Shown: one piece after another, positions 59,280 to 64,000 of the stretch
How positions within the stretch are numbered: position 1 is the stretch's first letter
Layout of the letters: every line of letters begins with the position of its first letter
Assembly (NCBI GenBank): GCA_039817385.1
Contig: JBCBVY010000007.1
Coordinates: 225,461 to 289,460 of the forward strand
DNA: 64,000 nt
Direction: 5' to 3'
From: JBCBCP01 sp039817385
GTDB lineage: Bacteria > Pseudomonadota > Alphaproteobacteria > Rhodobacterales > Rhodobacteraceae
Notes under the pieces: generated by a model
The model's input: only the letters and a program-made list of their open reading frames with translations
Told to the model about the DNA's origin: nothing
The model's database searches: none
Made by a program: the position numbers and the translations under genes

Positions 59280-60844
59280 AGAACCTCAACTGTGTAGGTT
59301 GGCTTCACGGCGTCCCGCGCCCGCAACATTGCGCTGCACGCGAGAACAAGGCTTTGGGCAACGTCAATGCGGGCGTGCAGGTGAGACTTGCAGAGCGTCA
59401 CGGCACCCGTAGCCGCCACCTTGCAATCGGCCTCAGCTAGGCTGCCTTCCAAAAGAATGCTGCGCTGCATGGTGATAGCCCCGGCAAGGAACATCCGCCG
59501 GGTCGCTTCAATATCAGCCCAGCCGTCCTTTGCCCCGGTGCCCCGGAAGGTCAGCGGCCAATCCAGCCGCGCCTTTGCCATCGCCGTGCGAAACTCAGCA
59601 TCGCGGTAGCGGTCGCAACTCACGCTGCGCACCGGGTGCGGACCAATCCGCTGGATCACCTCGGGCAGAAACTCTTGCAAGTCCGAAACGCTACCGCTGG
59701 TCTCTATGAGTTCCCCGGCCTGCGCGCAGCGCTGCCATAGGTCGCCTACCATATCCCGGCGGCCCCGCTCTAACAGGGACAGGTCAGCACCCGGAAACGC
59801 CCCCACGACCTTGATGATGCCGGACGTTTCGTACCCGATAGTGCAAGCCGTCATGGACGCGCTGCCCCCAATGTCGATCCCAAGATGAACGGGTTCGCCG
59901 GGAATAGGCTGCGGCGCATCGCGGTACGTTTTGGCCAGCGTGTCGTACTCGATTAGGAGTTCGCGCGTGGGACTGAGGGGCATGTTGAGGTTCCAAGCCC
60001 CGAAAGCCGTCATGCTGCCGGACTGCTTTGCCTTGTCGAAAGCGTCTTGCATGAAGCGCAGCGGCTTGATGGTGCCAAGGCCGGGATTTGCCTTGCGCCA
60101 TACCGCCGGGTCCGACATGTCGTCGCCCTTGTTCGCGGCGTGCAGGATCACGCAGGTGCGCGGGTCCGGGTTGTCCAGAATTTCGTTGAAGAACGCGCCA
60201 TCGCCACGGGTGCCCACGTACAGGATTTGGCCGTCACGGGTAGCAACAGCATCTGCCATGCCGTCCACCATCTCGGTCTGGTTTTGCGAAAGTAGGCCGC
60301 ACTCATCTATGCAGATCAGGTCGCAGTCTTGGCCGTGCCCTTGGGACCGGGTGCCGTTGCTTAGCAACAGTGTCGCGCTGCCAATGTAGACAATCCCCGG
60401 TTTCGGGTCCGCCTTGCGCTGTAGTTCATCAGCCCGCCCGGCGGCGTCCATCAGATCCCGCATGGCGTTGGGCACAAACAGAGCATGGCGTTCGGACGGG
60501 GCGGCGATGCTGCCCCGGAAATTCGGTTGGTACGCCGGGGAGTCGGGACACATCAGTGCCAGAAACAGCGCCGCCACCAGCATGGTTTTGCCTTGCTTGC
60601 GCGCGATGCTGTACGCAATGGCACGCCACGTGGGGGACGCACCGTCCCGTGCGAAAAACTAGCGCAGCAACTCCATCTGAAACGGGTGCAACTCGAACGG
60701 CTGGCCTTGGCTGACGCCGGACGGCACCACGAAGTTTTTGCGCAGCCAATGCGCTACCCGCACCTCCATCGGGGCGCGAGTGCGGGCCGGTGGGGCCTGA
60801 CGCACCGGGTGCGCCGTATCTGCAAAGCTTCCGTCCACACTCAC
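59276..60844 (-). pseudogene. Large terminase (terL) interrupted by an in-frame amber codon
   Basis: The reading frame spans 523 codons but has TAG at 60661-60659. The N-terminal 61 residues end GQPFELHPFQMELLR. After the stop the frame continues FFARDGASPTWRAIAYSIARKQGKTMLVAALF, where ARKQGKT is the Walker A. The next ATG (60583) lies after the Walker A lysine, so restarting there would lose ATP binding. The rest is intact: Walker B DLICIDECG and nuclease residues in IDIGGSASMTA and SCDRYRDAEF. TGG-to-TAG is the simplest cause. Amber suppression or a sequencing error cannot be excluded. Confidence 0.82.
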
Positions 60845-60982
60845 ACCCGCGAGAGATTGCTAAGTCACCGTCACCCCCGCTCCGCTCATGGCGATGCTAT
60901 GGGGCGAACAGGGTTCCCTTGGACCTTTAGGGGAGGATGGACTTGTGAATAGGCGGTTCCGGTGTTTCGGAGACGGGCGGGC

Positions 60983-61522
60983 CTAGATTATCTGGGCAAC
61001 GCGATGCGAGAGAGCACGCCAAAAGACCCTTTGTTGCTTGGTCATCTCACGGCGAAGGCCCAGCCGGGCCGGGATGCGCACCTCACGCTTGAGCGCATAG
61101 AGCGGTATGTCTTTACCGGCCCGGCGCTGCACGATGAGTAGGGCACCGCGTTTTGAGCGGATGACACGGGTGTTGTGCCAATCTCTCGCACGGGGTTTCT
61201 TGGGCTTCCCGTCGCGGCCCAGCGCGCCCTTCAACGGTATCGTCATGTATTGGACGTTCTTTGCCCGAATGACGCCCCCAAACTCGGATAGGCCAAGGCC
61301 CCGCGTGAGGGTCACCTTGCCGTCAATCGCACCGGGTGCGGATTGCTCAACCTTGTAGTCCTTGAGTCGTTCCTGCCCTGCGCTGCCCCGGCGCGTGCGC
61401 TTGGCAACCTTGCCCGTCACGGTGGCGAGGTATTCGTTCATCGCCGCCGTTGCCGCCCGGACCATGCGGGCCTCTGACACGTCGCTGAATTTGGTGAAGT
61501 CGCCCTTAGCTTTCAGTTCCAT
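60983..61522 (-). CDS. HK97 gp10-like / neck or minor tail protein
   Basis: 179 residues, very basic. The start FSDVSEARMVRAATAAMNEYLATVTGKVAKRTRRGSAGQERLKDY and the closing RREMTKQQRVFWRALSHRVAQII resemble phage neck proteins of the gp10 group. It overlaps the next upstream gene by one base. The 138 bases between it and terL hold no gene; a small terminase would be expected there. Confidence 0.5.
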   Translation of the reverse strand: MELKAKGDFTKFSDVSEARMVRAATAAMNEYLATVTGKVAKRTRRGSAGQERLKDYKVEQSAPGAIDGKVTLTRGLGLSEFGGVIRAKNVQYMTIPLKGALGRDGKPKKPRARDWHNTRVIRSKRGALLIVQRRAGKDIPLYALKREVRIPARLGLRREMTKQQRVFWRALSHRVAQII

Positions 61523-61995
61523 TAGCCCACCGCAAACAGGTTGCCGGGCTGGGTCTGGTACTGCACCAGATACTCAACAGTACCGGCGGCGCAGTTGTCC
61601 ATGTCCTCGGTGAAGTTCGGCTCAATCCGTAAGGCTTGGAAATTGAAGGCCAGTTGTTCGCCCCCGGTGCCTTCGCCGCCCTCGGTCATCGTGTGTTTTC
61701 CGTGCAGGGCTTGCGCCAGTTCGGCGGCGGCATTGTTCGCAGCCGTCTGTGCAGTCTCGCCATCGGCAAGCGGGATAGCGAACGTGGCGAATATCGTGAA
61801 TTTGGGCCTGCGCGCCGCTGCCGTCACGTCGAGGTCTTCGGTGGCTTCCAAGAGCGCCAACATGCTGCCCCGGCTACCGTCATAGTCGCTGGGCAGTTCA
61901 TCCCGGCCTACGTGGTCCCATGCCACGGTGGCAAACTCATGGGCGGCCAACCGGCGCTGCACTTCCTGCATAATACGTTCACGGACAGAGTTCAT
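61522..61995 (-). CDS. Tail-terminator-like phage protein
   Basis: 157 residues. Small alpha/beta protein with ERIMQEVQRRLAAHEFATVAWDHVGRDELPSDYDG at the start and an ending TVEYLVQYQTQPGNLFAVG, similar in style to tail-completion proteins. The assignment rests on position and general character. It overlaps the AlpA-like gene by four bases. Confidence 0.45.
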   Translation of the reverse strand: MNSVRERIMQEVQRRLAAHEFATVAWDHVGRDELPSDYDGSRGSMLALLEATEDLDVTAAARRPKFTIFATFAIPLADGETAQTAANNAAAELAQALHGKHTMTEGGEGTGGEQLAFNFQALRIEPNFTEDMDNCAAGTVEYLVQYQTQPGNLFAVG

Positions 61996-62210
61996 GCCGC
62001 ATCCCTCCGGCGTGTACGGACGGGCGGGGCAGGGGCCGGGGCGGGCTGCATGACACGGGCAATGTAATCCTCACGCCACCGGGTTGTCCGGCCAAATCGC
62101 ACCGGTTGCGGCAGCTTGCCTGCCGCGACGTAGCGTTGAAGGGTGCTGCGCGAAATGCTCAGCAGATCACAAACCACGTCAGTGGGTAGCAACTTGCAAA
62201 CGTCTGTCAT
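61992..62210 (-). CDS. AlpA-like excisionase/regulator
   Basis: 72 residues. LLPTDVVCDLLSISRSTLQRYVAAGKLPQPVRFGRTTRWREDYIARVM is the AlpA/MerR-type helix-turn-helix found beside P4-type integrases, where it drives excision or satellite gene expression. It starts the operon that runs to the far end of the element. Confidence 0.85.
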   Translation of the reverse strand: MTDVCKLLPTDVVCDLLSISRSTLQRYVAAGKLPQPVRFGRTTRWREDYIARVMQPAPAPAPPVRTRRRDAA

Positions 62211-62296
62211 CGCGCAGCCTCCGCTTGGTGAGCCATGAACATAATTGACTCAAGATCGCATTGCAACCCCATGTTTTTGATACATAAAATGTAAGC

Positions 62297-63562
62297 CTAT
62301 TGGTTTACACTTGGACGCCTGACACGGCGGGGTGCACGGGCTGGGCCTTCGACTTTGCCCAGTACAAGTTTTGCGTATTCCTCCATGAGCGGCAGGCGGC
62401 GCTCAACGGCCTTGGACCGCAGGTAGGCTCGGCTTGCCGCGTTGCCGACTTGGTGCGCAAGGGCCACCTCGCCCAACTCAAAGGGCACGTCATGGTCATC
62501 CATCCAAGTGCGCAGGGTGGCCCTAAAGCCATGGATCGTGGCAGACGGCTTTTCGGTGCCGTCATAGCCCATCGTCTTGTTCAACAGCTTGCGCACCGCA
62601 GCGTCGGATATGGGCCGCCCGCTAGGGCCGGGAAACACGTGGGTGTCGTCTAGGCCGCGCAAACGGTCCAGAACGGCAATAGCCGCTTCACATAAGGGCA
62701 CGTGGTGATCCTTGCCCATCTTCATCCGGGCGGCGGGGACGCTGTGCACGTTGCCCTCAATTTCGTCCCACGTCGCTTGCAGGAACTCTTGGGCGCGCAG
62801 GCCGGTCAGGATGCAATACTTGAGGGCCAGCGCGGCAACACTGTCGCGGGGCCAAAGGTCCGCTGCCAGCGTCGGCATGTCCTGCCATCGGACGCTATCG
62901 TGGTTCTTCGCGCTCTTGATCGCGGAAGGCTTAGCCAACACGAACTCAAGGTTGCCTTTCCACCGGGCCGGGTTCTCGCCATCGCGTAGACCTTTGACCC
63001 GTGCCCAGTCCAGCACCCGCTCAATCCGCCCGCGCAGGCGGGACGCCGTTTCCGTCTTGTCGTGCCAGATCGGCGCTAGGACCGCGTGAACGTCATCCAT
63101 CGTAATCCCGGCAACGGGCCGGTGCCCAAGGTGCGGCTCCGCGTAGGTGGCCAGCGTGTTTTCCCATTGCTGAATGTGCTTGGGATTCTTGAGCGCCTTC
63201 ATCTGTTCGGGTAGGAACGCTTTCACGGCCTCGGCAAACGTGACGGCCCCCGGCGCGTTGGCGAGTTGCGTGGCGCCGTATTTCGGCTTTCGGGGGTCAA
63301 TGCCTTGCTCCGCATCGGCGCGCAGGTTGAGGTTCCGGCGGCGGGCTTCATCGGCGGTCATCTGGTACGCGGACCCGATACCGACCCAAAGCCATTTGCC
63401 GTGCCACTTCACTCGGGATTGCCAGTAGCGCGGGGCGGGCTTGCCCGGTTTGGCTGAACGCCCGATGCGCAGGTGCAGCCCGCTTGTGTCCGGGATGATT
63501 TTCTGAGCTTTGCCGCTATCGGGTTCAGCCCCGAATATCTCCGCTTGGGTTAGACTCCCCAT
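62297..63562 (-). CDS. int: P4-type tyrosine recombinase (integrase)
   Basis: 421 residues, normal length. The N-terminal DUF4102-like region has SGLHLRIGRSAKPGKPAPRYWQSRVKWHGKWLWVGIGSAYQMTADEAR. The catalytic set is Arg in TGLRAQEFL, His and Arg in IHGFRATLRTW, His in ALAHQVGN and Tyr in SRAYLRSKAVERRLPLM. It integrates the element into the tRNA-Ser 3' end. The gene begins 180 bases from attR, at the end away from the tRNA. Confidence 0.93.
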   Translation of the reverse strand: MGSLTQAEIFGAEPDSGKAQKIIPDTSGLHLRIGRSAKPGKPAPRYWQSRVKWHGKWLWVGIGSAYQMTADEARRRNLNLRADAEQGIDPRKPKYGATQLANAPGAVTFAEAVKAFLPEQMKALKNPKHIQQWENTLATYAEPHLGHRPVAGITMDDVHAVLAPIWHDKTETASRLRGRIERVLDWARVKGLRDGENPARWKGNLEFVLAKPSAIKSAKNHDSVRWQDMPTLAADLWPRDSVAALALKYCILTGLRAQEFLQATWDEIEGNVHSVPAARMKMGKDHHVPLCEAAIAVLDRLRGLDDTHVFPGPSGRPISDAAVRKLLNKTMGYDGTEKPSATIHGFRATLRTWMDDHDVPFELGEVALAHQVGNAASRAYLRSKAVERRLPLMEEYAKLVLGKVEGPARAPRRVRRPSVNQ

Positions 63563-63657
63563 CTCTCCGCCAAACCTTCCGCAACAAATTCGTATACAAA
63601 TCTACCTGCCAGAAAGCGGTTCCTCTTGCAAGCGGCTGACGCAATCTGACTGTAAAG

Positions 63658-63677
63658 TGTCAACCAAATAGTTGACA
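63658..63677. promoter_or_regulatory. Inverted repeat between int and attR
   Basis: TGTCAAC-CAAATA-GTTGACA, seven-base perfect arms. It lies 96 bases upstream of int and 65 bases from attR. It could be an integrase arm site or an operator for int. Confidence 0.45.
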
Positions 63678-63741
63678 TGAAACGACTTTCTGAGGCGTTA
63701 GTGGCTTAAGCTGACATAGCTTGAAACATGGGTTAGTCGGT

Positions 63742-63755
63742 CTTCCTGTCCGCCA
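63742..63755 (+). repeat. attR: second copy of the 14-bp attachment core
   Basis: CTTCCTGTCCGCCA, identical to the tRNA-Ser 3' end. Sequence beyond it should be the host DNA that originally followed the tRNA. Confidence 0.88.
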
Positions 63756-63927
63756 CAAAGTCCTCTCATTTGTCGCGTGCGTGAGTCTCAGCGAATTCTC
63801 TACGTAGTTTCCGTAACTTATTCGCCGGAACGCTCTTCGTAGACGTGAAAACCCGCCCACTCAGACACCGTTTTCGGGCCCAGTCTGGGGTGGCCGTTTT
63901 CGCGGTAGCAGTTTGCGTGGTGAGGTC

Positions 63928-64000
63928 TCAGAGAGTCGCGAGGACCCGGCGCTGATCATCCCAAGCGATGGGCAGTTCGCGTGTTTTGCACCAATCCGAG
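63928..64000 (-). CDS. Possible C-terminal fragment of a gene cut by the window edge
   Basis: The minus strand reads SDWCKTRELPIAWDDQRRVLATL and then a stop. Only 24 codons are visible, so this is weak. The 170 bases between attR and this fragment show no gene. Confidence 0.25.
   Translation of the reverse strand, partial: SDWCKTRELPIAWDDQRRVLATL

Larger units (their letters stand above)
55017..62110. repeat. Dispersed 13-bp palindrome family (CGCACCGGGTGCG)
   Basis: Exact copies lie at 57098-57110, 59628-59640, 60801-60813 and 61328-61340. A one-mismatch copy is at 62098-62110 and a two-mismatch copy at 55017-55029. The copies at 57098 and 55017 share the preceding TGCGAG. They fall in the protease, terL (both parts), gp10-like and alpA genes in different frames, plus one non-coding site. 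I noticed no exact copy elsewhere in the window. Confidence 0.65.
53420..63755. mobile_element. Integrated capsid-encoding satellite (cf-PICI-like) or reduced prophage in tRNA-Ser
   Basis: A 10.3-kb block lies between 14-bp direct repeats (CTTCCTGTCCGCCA), one being the tRNA-Ser 3' end. All genes are on the minus strand and most overlap. The order from the integrase end is int, alpA, tail-terminator-like, gp10-like, terL (broken), hnh, capsid, protease, connector, portal, head-tail-adaptor-like, XRE regulator, winged-helix protein, Rep-like protein, iterons. No tape measure, tail tube, fibre, lysis or DNA polymerase gene is present. Size and content match capsid-forming phage-inducible islands better than a full phage. 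A tail-deleted HK97-type prophage is the alternative. Confidence 0.85.

Noticed and set aside
53420..63755. Gene transfer agent cluster
   Set aside because: The Rhodobacterales GTA has a longer head-tail cluster with tape measure and fibre genes and no integrase or att sites; this element has att repeats and int and lacks tail genes.

Overview
The window looks like the chromosome of a marine Rhodobacterales (Roseobacter-group) alphaproteobacterium. Evidence: uniformly high GC; a tmRNA gene in the circularly permuted alphaproteobacterial form with the tag ANDNRAPVALAA; an F1-ATPase zeta inhibitor; SspB, DUF1638, TrgA and DUF4169 proteins; a GTTC-N7-GTTC LexA box; and genes for dimethylsulfoniopropionate (DMSP) use (dmdA, acuI, and an mtoX-type methanethiol oxidase).

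Layout. 0.1-6.1 kb: parts of a multi-subunit B12-dependent methionine synthase (DUF1638 protein, stand-alone corrinoid protein, homocysteine methyltransferase), an SOS-box-preceded radical SAM gene and an MprF-like lipid aminoacyltransferase. 6.2-14.4 kb: ATPase inhibitor, TerB/DUF4261 pair and purC, purS, purQ; purS and purQ are separated by a secreted CHAT protein, an alcohol dehydrogenase and a CcdAB-type toxin-antitoxin pair. 14.4-21.4 kb: a DctB/DctD two-component pair whose regulator lacks the GAFTGA loop, then rne and tusA. 21.5-31.7 kb: a CcdA-type thiol transporter, a hydrolase/P450 pair, class I aldolase, fumC with small overlapping genes, sspB, and a chromate transporter with a rhodanese. 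31.8-32.1 kb: permuted ssrA (tmRNA).

32.2-41.1 kb holds a sulfur-metabolism divergon. A FadR-type GntR gene runs into mtoX and a membrane protein on one side; DUF2182, DUF1326, DinB, dmdA, acuI and a cupin run the other way. Two palindromes sit between them, one matching the FadR-type consensus. Together these genes could demethylate DMSP, oxidise the resulting methanethiol and detoxify acryloyl-CoA. 41.1-53.2 kb is ordinary core genome (HIT, photolyase, cfa, TrgA, Nudix fusion, cysK, MscS, AlaX, a possible copper-related membrane pair, a methyltransferase).

53.42-63.76 kb is an integrated 10.3-kb element. It sits in the 3' end of a tRNA-Ser(GGA) gene and is bounded by 14-bp direct repeats. 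All its genes lie on the minus strand: a P4-type integrase and an AlpA-like regulator; tail-terminator-like, gp10-like, TerL, HNH, HK97 capsid, protease, connector and portal genes; three DNA-binding proteins; and 22-bp iteron-like repeats. There are no tail-shaft, fibre or lysis genes. This is the gene complement of a capsid-forming phage satellite (cf-PICI type). The terminase gene carries an in-frame amber codon before its Walker A motif and no small terminase is visible, so packaging may be decayed. The element also carries repeated copies of a 13-bp palindrome inside its structural genes.

All functional calls come from reading motifs and remembered family features; no database search was run.
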